NCBI GenBank assembly: GCA_020248865.1 | Contig: JADCGS010000011.1 | Coordinates: 1 to 64,000, forward strand | From: Burkholderiales bacterium | GTDB taxonomy: Bacteria > Pseudomonadota > Gammaproteobacteria > Burkholderiales > Burkholderiaceae_F | Direction: 5' to 3' | DNA: 64,000 nt | In this document: positions 9,136-17,635 of the stretch, in pieces | How the letters are laid out: the number at the start of each line of letters is the position of its first letter | Numbering within the stretch: position 1 is the first letter of the stretch | Position numbers and translations under genes: made by a program | The notes under the pieces: model-generated | Databases searched by the model: none | The model's input: only the letters and a program-made list of their open reading frames with translations | What the model was told of the DNA's origin: nothing

Positions 9136-9905
9136 TGGCGGTGAGCGATCCGGTCGCCAGCAGCCACGCCGCGGCGCCCGCGGTACGCAGCACCGGCAGC
9201 GGCGCCGCCGCGCTGGTCGAGATTCGCCACGTCAGCAAGAGCTACCAGCGCGGCGATCAGGTGGTGCCGGTGCTCACCGACATCAACCTGGACATCGGGC
9301 AAGGCGACTTCGTCGCGCTGATGGGCCCCTCGGGCTCGGGCAAGAGCACGCTGCTGAACCTGGTGGCCGGCATCGACAAGCCCGACGGCGGCGCCATCCG
9401 CGTGGCGGGCGCCGACATCACGCAACTGTCGGAGGGCGAGCTGGCCGGCTGGCGCGCTGCCAACGTCGGCTTCATTTTCCAGTTCTACAACCTGATGCCG
9501 GTGCTCAACGCCTTCGAGAACGTGGAGCTGCCGCTGCTGCTGACGGGGCTGTCGCGCAGCGAGCGGCGCGCACGGGTGGCGATGACGCTGTCGCTGGTGG
9601 GGCTGGCCGACCGCATGGACCACAAGCCCAACGAACTGTCGGGCGGGCAGCAGCAGCGCGTGGCCATTGCGCGCGCGCTGGTGAGCGACCCCCTGCTGGT
9701 GATCGCCGACGAGCCCACCGGCGACCTGGACCGCCTGAGCGCCGCCGACATCCTCGGGCTGCTCGACCGCCTGAACACCGAACTGGGCAAGACCATCGTC
9801 ATGGTGACGCACGACCCGCGCGCCGCCGAGGCGGCGCATCACCTGATCTATCTGGACAAGGGGCAACTGACGGACACCAGCCCCTTTGCGGGGGCCGGCG
9901 CATGA
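9135..9905 (+). CDS. ABC transporter ATP-binding protein, MacB/LolD type
   Basis: This 256-residue ATPase has Walker [10 protein letters not shown] (64-72), Q-loop in FIFQFYNL (about 116), signature LSGGQ (168-172), Walker [14 protein letters not shown] (187-199) and H-loop [30 protein letters not shown] is typical of the LolD/MacB/FtsE group, which pairs with FtsX-fold permeases. The GTG start overlaps the adaptor stop (TAGTG); a second GTG two codons later is an alternative. The first 25 residues are a variable extension. Confidence 0.86.
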   Translation: MAVSDPVASSHAAAPAVRSTGSGAAALVEIRHVSKSYQRGDQVVPVLTDINLDIGQGDFVALMGPSGSGKSTLLNLVAGIDKPDGGAIRVAGADITQLSEGELAGWRAANVGFIFQFYNLMPVLNAFENVELPLLLTGLSRSERRARVAMTLSLVGLADRMDHKPNELSGGQQQRVAIARALVSDPLLVIADEPTGDLDRLSAADILGLLDRLNTELGKTIVMVTHDPRAAEAAHHLIYLDKGQLTDTSPFAGAGA

Positions 9906-10065
9906 CGAACGATGGCGCCGACGTTGGCCGCCGCGCGGCCTCTGATCGGTCGCAGCGCGCGGCGCGGCGCGCGGGCACCGCGGGCACGGTCGGCGCGCGC
10001 CGGCTCCTCATGCGCAACCCAGCGCGCAACCCAGCGCGCCGCATGGCGCGGCGCAGCCGGGCACC
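9906..10065. other. Unusual 160-bp gap inside the ABC operon with a 12-bp direct repeat
   Basis: The interval has no coding frame that joins either neighbour. It contains CGCAACCCAGCG twice in tandem (10013-10024, 10025-10036). Adjacent genes elsewhere in this operon overlap, so the gap is unexpected. Confidence 0.5.
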
Positions 10066-11220
10066 ATGTTCTTCCTGAAGCTGGTCCTGCGCAACGCATT
10101 CCGCGCCCGCCTGCGGGCCGCGCTGACGGTGCTCGGGCTGGTGATCGCGGTGGTGGCCTTCGGTTTGCTGCAGACGCTGGTGCACGCCTGGTACGCAGGG
10201 GTGGAGACGGCCTCCGAGCGGCGGCTGATCGCGCGCAACGCGATCTCGCTGGTGTTTCCGCTGCCGGCGTACTACCGCGAGCGCATCCGCGCCGTCGAGG
10301 GCGTCAAGGCGGTCACCATCCAGAACTGGTTCGGCGGCCAGTACCGTGACGAGCGCAGCTTCTTCGCCCAGTTTGCGGTCGAGGCGGCGAGCTTTTTCCC
10401 GATGTACCCGGAGCTCGTGTTCGACCCGCAGCAGTACCAGGACTTCCTGCGCGACCGCAGCGGGGCGGCGATCGGCCGCCAGCTGGCCGAGGAGTTCGGC
10501 TTCAAGCTGGGCGACCGCATTCCGCTGAAGGGCACGATCTATCCGGGCACCTGGGAGTTCACGGTGCGCGCCATCTACGAGGGCCGCGACGAGGCGACCA
10601 TCACGCGCCAGATGTTCTTTCACTGGGAGCTGGTCACCGAGCGGCTGAAGCAGCGCTTCCCGCGGCTGGCCGAGCGCGTCGCCACCTTTTTGATCGAGAT
10701 CGACGACCCGGGCCGCGCGGCCGACATTGCGCTGGCGATCGACCGCGAGTTTGCCAACTCGCTGGCCGAGACGCTGACCGAGACCGAGGCGGCCTTCCGC
10801 ATGTCCTTCGTGGCGATGCTGGAGTCGATCCTGCTGATCATCCAGGGCGTGAGCTACGTGGTGATCGTGATCATCCTGGCGGTGGCGGCCAACACCATGG
10901 CGATGACCGCGCGCGAGCGGCTGGCCGAGTACGCCACGCTCAAGGCGCTGGGCTTCGGCCCGCCCTTCGTGGCGCGGCTGATCTTCGCCGAGAGCATGCT
11001 GGTGGCGCTGCTCGGCGGCGGTCTGGGCATCGCGCTGACGCCCTGGGCAGCCCAGGGCGTGCATGCGCTGCTCACCAACTTCCCGCGCTTTGTGGTGACG
11101 CCGGAGATCTACGCGCAGCAGGTGATCGCGGCGCTGGCGGTGGGCGTGCTGGCGGCGCTGGTGCCGATGGTCCGCTCGGCGCGCGTGCGCATTGTCGATG
11201 GGTTGCGGCATGTGGGGTAG
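10066..11220 (+). CDS. ABC transporter permease, FtsX/MacB fold (first of two)
   Basis: This 384-residue membrane protein starts MFFLKLVLRNAFRARLRAALTVLGLVIAVVAFGLL, with the N-terminal helix typical of MacB/LolC permeases. A large periplasmic domain follows (about 45-245), then three C-terminal helices. The FtsX-like region reads ...NTMAMTARERLAEYATLKALGFGPPFVARLIFAES. The end VDGLRHVG matches the family ending (xxdgLR). It probably pairs with the second permease as a heterodimer powered by the preceding ATPase. Function is inferred from family only; the cargo could be a lipid, a lipoprotein or a toxic compound. Confidence 0.82.
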   Translation: MFFLKLVLRNAFRARLRAALTVLGLVIAVVAFGLLQTLVHAWYAGVETASERRLIARNAISLVFPLPAYYRERIRAVEGVKAVTIQNWFGGQYRDERSFFAQFAVEAASFFPMYPELVFDPQQYQDFLRDRSGAAIGRQLAEEFGFKLGDRIPLKGTIYPGTWEFTVRAIYEGRDEATITRQMFFHWELVTERLKQRFPRLAERVATFLIEIDDPGRAADIALAIDREFANSLAETLTETEAAFRMSFVAMLESILLIIQGVSYVVIVIILAVAANTMAMTARERLAEYATLKALGFGPPFVARLIFAESMLVALLGGGLGIALTPWAAQGVHALLTNFPRFVVTPEIYAQQVIAALAVGVLAALVPMVRSARVRIVDGLRHVG

Positions 11221-11412
11221 TTCGCTTTCGGTGTACGCGATGGCTTCGCAATCGCACTTGTACCTCACGCGCTTGATCAGTGGGCCTGCCTTCGGGCGGC
11301 CGGGCGTACGGCCCAATGACAAGGGCTGCGAGCCGCGCTGCGCGCGGCGGTGCCACGGGTCTGCCGGGGGCCTTGGCTCGCCTGCGGTATCGACTGACCG
11401 GACGGACAACTG
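11221..11412. other. 192-bp gap between the two permease genes
   Basis: No gene or terminator is evident. The two permeases would normally be adjacent or overlapping, so the spacer is another oddity of this operon. The sequence is rich in short GC palindromes without a clear motif. Confidence 0.4.
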
Positions 11413-12579
11413 ATGGCGCTGCCGCTGTCCTACGTCGCCCGCAACCTGTGGGTGCGCAAGCTGACCACGGTGCTGACCGCCGGCGGCATGGCGCTGGTGG
11501 TGTTCGTGTTCGCGGCGGTGCTGATGCTCGACGCCGGGCTGCGCGCCTCGCTCGGCGGCACGGGGGCGGCCGACAACGTGGTGGTGATCCGCAAGGGGGC
11601 GGTGACCGAGGTGCAAAGCGGCGTGACGCGCGACCAGGCGGCGCTGATCGAGGCGCTGCCGCAGGTGGCGCGCGATGCGCGCGGCGACCCGCAGGCCTCG
11701 CGCGAAGTGGTGGTGCTCAACTCGCTGATCAAGGCCAGCACCGGCAAGCGCAGCAACGTGCCGATCCGCGGTCTGGCCGAGCGCGGGCTGGCGCTGCGGC
11801 CGCAGGTGCGCGTGGCGCAGGGGCGTCTGTTCCGGCCCGGCTCGACCGAGATCGTGGTCGGCGCCAGCGTGGCGCGCGAGTTCCGCGGCGTGGCCATCGG
11901 CGAGCGGCTGCGCTTCGCACAGCGCGAGTGGACCGTGGTCGGCGTGATCGACGCCGGCCAGAGCGCGTTTTCCTCCGAGATCTGGGGCGACGCCGAGCAG
12001 ATGCTGCAGGCATTCCGCCGCACGGCGTTTTCCTCGGTCATCGTGCGGCTGGCCGACGCCGGCCGTTTCGAGGAACTGCAGCAGGCGATCGCCGCCGATC
12101 CGCGCCTGCAGGTCGACGTCAAGCCCGAGCCGCAGTTCTACGAGGACCAGGCCAGCGGCCTGTCGAGCTTCATCTCCATCGTCGGCAACACGCTGTCGGT
12201 GATCTTCTCGCTCGGCGCCATCATCGGCGCGGCCATCACCATGTACGCGGCGGTGGCCACGCGCACCGGCGAGATCGGCACGCTGCGCGCGCTCGGCTTC
12301 CGGCGCCGCGCCGTGCTGGGCGCCTTCCTGCTGGAGTCGATCCTGCTGGCGCTGGCCGGCGGCGCGGTCGGGCTGGCGGCGGCCAGCTTCCTGCAGGCGA
12401 TCACCATCTCCACCACCAATTTCACCTCGTTCTCCGAGCTGGCGTTCAGCTTCCAGCTCACCCCGCGCGTGGTGCTGGCGAGCCTGGCGTTCGCGCTGAT
12501 CATGGGCCTGGTGGGCGGCTTCCTGCCGGCGATCAAGGCGGCGCGCATGAAGATCGTCGATGCGCTGCGGGCGGACTGA
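11413..12579 (+). CDS. ABC transporter permease, FtsX/MacB fold (second of two)
   Basis: This 388-residue protein has the same plan as the preceding permease: an N-terminal helix (MALPLSYVARNLWVRKLTTVLTAGGMALVVFVFAAVL), a periplasmic domain, then three helices with the conserved segment ATRTGEIGTLRALGFRRRAVLGAFLLES. It ends AARMKIVDALRAD, the normal permease terminus. The two permeases differ clearly in sequence, which favours an asymmetric complex. It is the last gene of the adaptor-ATPase-permease set. Confidence 0.82.
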   Translation: MALPLSYVARNLWVRKLTTVLTAGGMALVVFVFAAVLMLDAGLRASLGGTGAADNVVVIRKGAVTEVQSGVTRDQAALIEALPQVARDARGDPQASREVVVLNSLIKASTGKRSNVPIRGLAERGLALRPQVRVAQGRLFRPGSTEIVVGASVAREFRGVAIGERLRFAQREWTVVGVIDAGQSAFSSEIWGDAEQMLQAFRRTAFSSVIVRLADAGRFEELQQAIAADPRLQVDVKPEPQFYEDQASGLSSFISIVGNTLSVIFSLGAIIGAAITMYAAVATRTGEIGTLRALGFRRRAVLGAFLLESILLALAGGAVGLAAASFLQAITISTTNFTSFSELAFSFQLTPRVVLASLAFALIMGLVGGFLPAIKAARMKIVDALRAD

Positions 12580-13003
12580 GCGGACGCGGCACGGGGGGTT
12601 GGCTGGTGCGGCGGTTGTCGTCGCAACTGTGCTGTCGTCATGCCCCGCCCGGGCGATGACCAGATGAAGTTCGCAAGTTCGGTAAAGCGGCTGCCATGAG
12701 TCGGCAAGAGCGGCGCATTTCCTTGCCGCGACCACGCTTTGCGGTGGCAGACAACGCCGTGGAGGCGGCAGCCATTCGGCAGACGGCGCGGCCGGGCCGC
12801 ATCGCGCCGGCAAGGCGGCATCATGCGGACGCTTGTCCCCCGGCTGGCTCCATTTTGACCGCTCAGTGTCCCGCGCCTTGCGGACAAAGGCCCATCATCC
12901 GCCCGTCGTCAGCATGCAAGGGACAACGCGGGGACGCATGGATGACAAGGCGCCCCGGTTACGCTTCACATGCCAGTCCAGGCGCAGGCCACGAGGACAC
13001 CTC
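12580..13003. other. Intergenic region with a REP-like palindrome
   Basis: About 420 bases without a supported gene. An imperfect palindrome at 12637-12660 (GTCAT, GC-rich core, ATGAC) lies just after the permease and could stabilise or end its transcript. It resembles a single REP unit of the kind seen doubled inside the atp operon at 45904-45972. Nothing else was recognised. Confidence 0.45.
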
Positions 13004-13237
13004 ATGCCGCAACGCTCATCGCCGCCCGTGCTCGCGCGCAGCTTCCAGGCGTTGGACCAACTCGCCAAACGTGCCGTGGCGTGGGCAGTGGCGCAGCACC
13101 ACTCGGCCGGGCGCAGCACCTGGTTTATGGCCGAGGGGCAGCTTGTGCAGCAGGCGCCTGACGGCTCCCGCAAGCCGCTTGAGCCTGAGGCGCTCGCAAG
13201 CCCGCGTGCGCCCGAAGACCCGCCACGGCGCCCTTGA
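13004..13237 (+). CDS. Small hypothetical protein
   Basis: A 77-residue frame starts MPQRSSPPVLARSFQALDQLAKRAVAWAVAQ, with GAGG about 10 bases before the ATG. It has an amphipathic helix-like N-terminal half and a Pro/Arg/Glu-rich tail. No family was recognised. It sits just upstream of the toxin-antitoxin pair. The frame could extend upstream to 12833 but that part looks noncoding. It may be real or a chance open frame in GC-rich DNA. Confidence 0.35.
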   Translation: MPQRSSPPVLARSFQALDQLAKRAVAWAVAQHHSAGRSTWFMAEGQLVQQAPDGSRKPLEPEALASPRAPEDPPRRP

Positions 13238-13279
13238 CCTCGTGCGGGCAGCACGGGCTAGCCGCTGCGCCGCCACGGC

Positions 13280-13299
13280 TAGAATGCACAGAATTCTGT
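13280..13299 (+). promoter_or_regulatory. Promoter and palindromic operator candidate of the toxin-antitoxin operon
   Basis: TAGAAT (13280-13285) resembles a -10 box. It is followed at once by the perfect 12-bp palindrome ACAGAATTCTGT (13288-13299), 22 bases before the antitoxin ATG. Type II antitoxins commonly repress their own promoter through such palindromes; the assignment to this antitoxin is inferred. Confidence 0.55.
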
Positions 13300-13321
13300 T
13301 CACTCAGCCAGCGAGGTGGCC

Positions 13322-13666
13322 ATGGGCTTTTCAGCGAGCGATGTCGTGCCTTTCACCCAGGCGCGGGCCAATTTGTCGGAACTCGCCGACCAGGTCAAGG
13401 CCGGCGCCGAGAAGATCATCACCAAGAACGGCGAGAGCTACGTCGCCCTCATCGACGCCGAGCGGCTGGATTACTACCACCAGCTCGAACGCGAGCGCAT
13501 CCACCTGCTGCTGATCGCCGACGCGCAGCGCGGCCTAGCCGACATCGAGGCGGGCCGCACCCAGGGCGCGGACGCCGCCCTCGCCAAACTTCAGCAGCGC
13601 CGCGCAGCCCAGGCCCGAAACATCCCGCAGAAGCCGGCCCGCAAAGCCGGCAAGCCGCGTGGCTGA
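13322..13666 (+). CDS. Type II toxin-antitoxin antitoxin, Phd/YefM family
   Basis: This 114-residue protein has the Phd/YefM fold at its N-terminus: VVPFTQARANLSELADQVKAGAEKIITKNGESYVALIDAERLDYYHQLER. That fold binds the operator and dimerises. The C-terminal part (from about 70) is charged and Lys/Arg-rich and would wrap the toxin. The ATG at 13322 is preferred over a GTG two codons upstream. The gene overlaps the downstream toxin by 8 bases, the usual coupling for such pairs. Confidence 0.85.
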   Translation: MGFSASDVVPFTQARANLSELADQVKAGAEKIITKNGESYVALIDAERLDYYHQLERERIHLLLIADAQRGLADIEAGRTQGADAALAKLQQRRAAQARNIPQKPARKAGKPRG

Positions 13667-14060
13667 GTCGCTCTACCGCGTCGAGCTGACCGCCAGCTTC
13701 CTGGAGCGGCTGGATGCCATCGAGGCCTTCCTGGCCGATGCCGATGCCGCCTTCGCCTTCGATGACCTGCTGGCCGAACTGCGCGCCACCGTGGTCCCCA
13801 ACCTGGCCCGCTTCCCCCGCATCGGCCGCCGCTACCTGGACAACCTCCCACGCTCTGCAGAGGCGCTGGCCCAACTGGCGGCGCTGCCGGCCGGCGCGGT
13901 GGCCGCTTTGCGGGAGTACCTGCATGGCGACTACCTGCTGCTGTACACCGCCGTGGAGGCCAAAGCGACGGTCTATCTGCTGTCCATCCGGCACCACCGC
14001 CAGCTTTCGTTTGACTTCGTCCGGTTGTGGCCGGGAACCGCCGCGGCGCCGCCGCGCTGA
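13659..14060 (+). CDS. Type II toxin, RelE/ParE superfamily
   Basis: This 133-residue protein starts at a GTG within the antitoxin end. It follows the RelE/ParE order: an N-terminal strand (YRVELTASFLERLDAIEAFL), two helices, then NLARFPRIGRRYL and a C-terminal sheet (GDYLLLYTAVEAKATVYLLSIRHHRQLSFDF). SIRHHRQ carries the basic residues typical of the toxin active or target-binding edge. It is longer than the usual 90-100 residues because of an Ala-rich middle and tail. Whether it cleaves mRNA or poisons gyrase cannot be decided here. Confidence 0.78.
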   Translation: MAESLYRVELTASFLERLDAIEAFLADADAAFAFDDLLAELRATVVPNLARFPRIGRRYLDNLPRSAEALAQLAALPAGAVAALREYLHGDYLLLYTAVEAKATVYLLSIRHHRQLSFDFVRLWPGTAAAPPR

Positions 14061-14107
14061 CGTCCGGCCCTCTGCACCCGCCCAGCCTGCACGTTCACCC
14101 TATTTCC

Positions 14108-14354
14108 ATGAGCACCGCATCGAACCACCCGCCCGCCGCTGCACCCGCTCTATCCCAACCGCTACACCGCGCGCGCCGCTGACTTGCTGCCGCTGCTGGT
14201 CAACGGCCCACCCAGCCACGAGGGGCCACCCATGATCGGCGACGACAACGTGTTGCCGGCCAATTGGCGCGGGAAGTTTGAGCGCTTCGCGGATCGCATT
14301 GATGCCGTCCTGCCCGAGCAGGTGCTGACGATCGAGGCGTGGGATCAGTCATGA
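14108..14354 (+). pseudogene. Possible frameshifted small gene downstream of the toxin
   Basis: An ATG at 14108 opens MSTASNHPPA, then the frame soon stops. A one-base shift gives a protein-like run through to 14354, with LYPNRYTARAADLLPLL, PPMIGDDNVLPANWRGKF and ERFADRIDAVLPEQ. The second half has its own ATG at 14232, giving 40 residues. The mix of hydrophobic and charged residues looks protein-like, but no family was recognised. It may be a decayed accessory gene, a real small ORF or chance. Confidence 0.3.
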
Positions 14355-14745
14355 AGCGGACCGCGCGGTACACCAGCGGTTCACCCGTCAGCTTTTGCGT
14401 GCTTCGCTCAACTTCGGCGCACTACGCTCGCTCACATCCGGCAGGCTTCTTTCAGCTACTGCCCGCTTCTATACATTTCGCGCTGCAAGCGCGAAGGTGC
14501 CGAAGCTCCGGGAAGTGAGGCTGGCGCGCTCGCTGAATCTATCCAAGCGAGCGGTTTTGGCAAGCGAAAATCGGCAGCGGCGCAGCGGGATCGACGCGCC
14601 ATGCTCGGTTTGTGCGAGTGGCCGATTGCGACGCAAGGCGACTGTGGCGATGGCGCTTCAGCGCGTCCGGCGACCCCGACCTTCGGGTGATCCGGCAGCC
14701 AGCGCGGGCTGGTGCCGCAGCCCGGCTCGCTTCTATGCTGTGGTC
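14355..14745. other. Intergenic region with an 8-bp hairpin
   Basis: About 390 bases separate the accessory patch from the CoA-transferase. TTCGCGCT, loop GCA, AGCGCGAA at 14477-14495 is a perfect hairpin without a T-run. TATGCT at 14734-14739 is only 6 bases before the CoA-transferase ATG and could be a -10 box of a leaderless transcript. No gene was supported. Confidence 0.4.
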
Positions 14746-15921
14746 ATGCCCCTCCCGCTCGCCGGCATCCGCGTCATCGAGTTCGCGCACATGGTCATGG
14801 GCCCGAGCTGCGGCATGGTGCTGGCGGACCTGGGTGCGGAGGTCATCAAGGTGGAGCCGGTGGCGGGCGACAACACGCGCCGGCTGGCGGGCTCGGGCGC
14901 CGGCTTCTTTGCCGCCTTCAACCGCAACAAGAAGAGCCTGGCGGTGGATCTCGCGGACCCGCAGGCGCGGGCTGCGGTGCTCGCGCTCGTCGCCCGCGCC
15001 GACATCGTCAGCGAGAACTTCCGCCCGGGTGCAATGGACAAGCTGGGGTTCGGCCCGGCGGCGCTGCAGGCGCACAAGCCCGATCTGATCTACGTCTCGC
15101 ACAAGGGCTTCCTCGCCGGTCCGTACGAGGAGCGCACTGCGCTCGACGAGGTGGTGCAGATGATGGCGGGGCTGGCCTACATGACCGGGCCGCCGGGCCG
15201 GCCGCTGCGCGCCGGCGCCAGCGTCAACGACATCATGGGCGGCCTGTTCGGCGCGCTCGGCGCGGTGGCCGCGCTGGTCCAGCGCGACAAGACGGGCGCC
15301 GGCCGCCGCATCGACAGCGGCCTCTTTGAGAACTGCGTGTTCCTGGTGGCGCAGCACATGATGCAGTGTGCCGTGACCGGCCAGCCGGCGGCGCCCATGC
15401 CGGCGCGGCTGCCGGCCTGGGGCATCTACGACGTGTTCACGACGGCCGACGGCACCGCGCTGTTCCTGGCGGTGGTGTCGGACACGCAGTGGCGCGCCTT
15501 CTGCGAGGCGCTGGCGCGGCCCGACTGGCGCGACGACGCGCGGCTGGCGAGCAACCCGCTGCGGGTGGCGGCGCGCGACTGGCTGCTGCCGCAGGTGGCG
15601 GCAACGCTGGGCGAGCGCGGCAGCGCGGAGCTGGTGGCCCTGGCCACCGCCGCCGGGCTGCCGTGGGCGCCGATCACCTCGCCCGCACAGTTGTTCGACG
15701 ACCCGCACCTGCGGGCATCGGGCGGCTTGGCGCCGCTGACGCTGCCCGATGGGCGCCTCGGCGCGGTGCCGCTGCTGCCGCTGGCCTGGGATGGCGCGCG
15801 CCTGCCGCTGCGCGCCAGCCCGCCGCGCGTGGGCCAGCACACCCGCGCGCTGCTGGTCGAGGCGGGCCTCGATGACGCCGCCATCGAGGCGCTGATCGCA
15901 CGCGGCGCGGCGGCGGCTTGA
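14746..15921 (+). CDS. Class III CoA-transferase (CaiB/BaiF/Frc family)
   Basis: This 391-residue enzyme would move CoA between acyl-CoA and a free carboxylate. Family marks are LAGIRVIEFAHMVMGPSCGMVLADLGAEVIKVEP at the N-terminus, NRNKKSLAVDL (about 59-69) and DIVSENFRPG (86-95). The Asp in GASVNDIMGG (about 162) aligns with the catalytic Asp of the family. The start is placed at MPLPLAGI; no ribosome-binding site precedes it. The tripartite carboxylate transporter follows, so it may activate the imported acid. The acceptor and donor are unknown. Confidence 0.85.
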   Translation: MPLPLAGIRVIEFAHMVMGPSCGMVLADLGAEVIKVEPVAGDNTRRLAGSGAGFFAAFNRNKKSLAVDLADPQARAAVLALVARADIVSENFRPGAMDKLGFGPAALQAHKPDLIYVSHKGFLAGPYEERTALDEVVQMMAGLAYMTGPPGRPLRAGASVNDIMGGLFGALGAVAALVQRDKTGAGRRIDSGLFENCVFLVAQHMMQCAVTGQPAAPMPARLPAWGIYDVFTTADGTALFLAVVSDTQWRAFCEALARPDWRDDARLASNPLRVAARDWLLPQVAATLGERGSAELVALATAAGLPWAPITSPAQLFDDPHLRASGGLAPLTLPDGRLGAVPLLPLAWDGARLPLRASPPRVGQHTRALLVEAGLDDAAIEALIARGAAAA

Positions 15922-15988
15922 TGGCGGCTTGATGGCGGCTTGATGGTGGTTCGATGCCGGCTCGACATCCGCTCGATGCCCGCTCGAA
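15912..15988 (+). repeat. 11-bp tandem repeat overlapping the CoA-transferase stop codon
   Basis: Seven 11-bp units run from within the last codons. Three are identical GGCGGCTTGAT units, followed by four diverged ones (GGTGGTTCGAT, GCCGGCTCGAC, ATCCGCTCGAT, GCCCGCTCGAA). The first unit supplies the TGA stop. The period is close to one helical turn. The array lies between two operons. Confidence 0.85.
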
Positions 15989-16016
15989 GTCCCCATGAAC
16001 CCCGCCGCGCGCCCGC

Positions 16017-16049
16017 TGTGATCACAAGGCGCGACCGCGCTGTTAGCAT
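16017..16049 (+). promoter_or_regulatory. Palindromic operator and -10 candidate of tctCBA
   Basis: TGTGATCACA (16017-16026) is a perfect 10-bp palindrome. It sits about where the -35 of TAGCAT (16044-16049) would lie, roughly 105 bases before the tctC ATG. GntR-type regulators often use such compact palindromes; the regulator is not in the window and the assignment is inferred. Confidence 0.4.
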
Positions 16050-16131
16050 GACCTTCGGGTGTCCACCGACCACAAGAACAGCGCCCCGCCGCGCTCTCGG
16101 CGCGGGCATTCCTTCTGCAGGAGACAAGGCA

Positions 16132-17097
16132 ATGAAGCGTCGTGATTTCTCGGCCGCTGCGGCCGCCGTGGCGGCCCCGCTGGTCCTGCCCGGCATCGCC
16201 CGGGCGCAAGCGGCCCCCGCCATCAAGATGATGATCCCGGCCAACCCCGGCGGCGGCTGGGACAGCACCGGCCGTGCCCTGGCCGCGGCCATGCAGGCGG
16301 CCAAGGTGGTGAGCAACGTGCAGTTCGACAACAAGGGCGGGGCGGCCGGCACCATCGGCCTGGCGCAGTTCATCAACGCCGCCAAGGGCGACCCGAACGC
16401 GCTGATGATCGGCGGCATGGTGATGGTGGGCGGCATCCTCCTCAACAAGTCGCCGGTCGGTCTGGATCAGGTCACGCCGATCGCGCGCCTGACCACCGAG
16501 AACCTGGTGGTGGTGGTGCCGGCCAAGTCGCCGCACAAGACCGTCGGCGACCTGATGAACGCCTTCAAGGCCAACCCGGGTGCGTTGTCCTGGGGCGGCG
16601 GTTCGGCGGGCGGCTCGGACCACATCCTCATTGGTCTGATGGCGCGCGCCACCGGCGGCGATCCGACCAAGGTCAACTATGTCGCCTTCAAGGGCGGCGG
16701 CGAGGCGGTGGCGGCGATCATCGGCGGTCACGTGGCCGCCGGCGTGTCGGGCCTGTCGGAGTTCTCCGAGCACATCAAGAGCGGCCGCATGCGCGCGCTG
16801 GCGGTGTCGGGCGACGCCCGCGAGGAAGGCGTGCCGACGCTGCGCGAGCAGGGCATCAACGTGGTGCTGGGCAACTGGCGCGGCGTGTTCGGCGCGCCGG
16901 GCATCACCCCGGCGCAGCGCGATGCGCTGGTCAACCTGGTGCGCACCGCCACCGAGACCCCGGCCTGGAAGGAAAGCCTGCAGAAAAACGGCTGGCAGGG
17001 ATGGTTCCTGCCGGGCGATCAGTACAAGGCGTTCATCGACGAGGACATCAAGCGCGTCGGCGGCATTCTCGAGTCGCTCGGGCTGGTCAAGAAGTAG
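16132..17097 (+). CDS. tctC: Tripartite tricarboxylate transporter substrate-binding protein (TctC/Bug family)
   Basis: This 321-residue periplasmic receptor starts MKRRDFSAAAAAVAAPLVLPGIARAQA. The twin-arginine motif RRDFS and cleavage after ARA (about 25) suggest Tat export. Bug-family marks are MMIPANPGGGWDSTGRALAAAM (the carboxylate-binding loop), NVQFDNKGGAAGTIGLAQF and SWGGGSAGGSDHI. The start has CAGGAG 10-15 bases upstream. tctB follows after 6 bases, so receptor and both membrane subunits form one operon. Bug proteins bind small carboxylates, and the exact ligand is not readable. Confidence 0.9.
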   Translation: MKRRDFSAAAAAVAAPLVLPGIARAQAAPAIKMMIPANPGGGWDSTGRALAAAMQAAKVVSNVQFDNKGGAAGTIGLAQFINAAKGDPNALMIGGMVMVGGILLNKSPVGLDQVTPIARLTTENLVVVVPAKSPHKTVGDLMNAFKANPGALSWGGGSAGGSDHILIGLMARATGGDPTKVNYVAFKGGGEAVAAIIGGHVAAGVSGLSEFSEHIKSGRMRALAVSGDAREEGVPTLREQGINVVLGNWRGVFGAPGITPAQRDALVNLVRTATETPAWKESLQKNGWQGWFLPGDQYKAFIDEDIKRVGGILESLGLVKK

Positions 17098-17103
17098 CGC
17101 GCC

Positions 17104-17628
17104 GTGACCACCGGGGCCGAGGGCCGGCGCCGGCGCGTCGCGCTGGTCGAGCTGGCGCTGTCGCTGGCGCTGCTTGCGCTGGGCGCCTTCGTGCTCGGGG
17201 TGGCCGGGCGCATGCCGGCCACCGGCGGGTTCTCCGGCGTGGGGCCCGGCGCGATGCCGACCATTGTCGGCGTCGGCTTGGTGGGGGTGGGGCTGTGGCT
17301 GCTCGGCGAGCGCCTGACCGGCGGCTGGCGCCAGGCCGAGCCCGAGCCGACCGCGCGCGGCGAGCACGCGTTTCACGGCGCCGGCTTCGCCTGGGTCAGC
17401 GCCGCTCTGGCGGCGCAGATGCTGCTCATCAGCACGGCCGGCTTCGTGATCGCGGCCACCGCCCTGTTCGCCGGCGTGGCGCGCGGCTTCGGCAGCCGGC
17501 GGCCGCTGCGCGATGCGCTGCTCGGCTTGGCGGTGGCGCTGGCGATCTTCGTGTTCTTCGTCCACCTGCTGAACGTCAACCTGCCGGCAGGCTGGCTCAA
17601 GCCGGTGCTCGGCGCGGCGGGGATCTAG
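17104..17628 (+). CDS. tctB: Tripartite tricarboxylate transporter small membrane subunit (TctB)
   Basis: This 174-residue protein is predicted to have four hydrophobic helices (about 15-35, 52-68, 93-118, 131-152). It fits TctB in size and in its position between tctC and tctA. The start is GTG, 6 bases after the tctC stop. TctB proteins are poorly conserved in sequence, so the call rests on helix pattern and neighbours. It should assemble with TctA in the inner membrane. Confidence 0.85.
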   Translation: MTTGAEGRRRRVALVELALSLALLALGAFVLGVAGRMPATGGFSGVGPGAMPTIVGVGLVGVGLWLLGERLTGGWRQAEPEPTARGEHAFHGAGFAWVSAALAAQMLLISTAGFVIAATALFAGVARGFGSRRPLRDALLGLAVALAIFVFFVHLLNVNLPAGWLKPVLGAAGI

Positions 17629-17635
17629 TCCCGCC

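Noticed and set aside
13004-14745. Integrative element or prophage around the toxin-antitoxin pair
   Set aside because: No integrase, transposase, tRNA target or direct repeats flank the segment.
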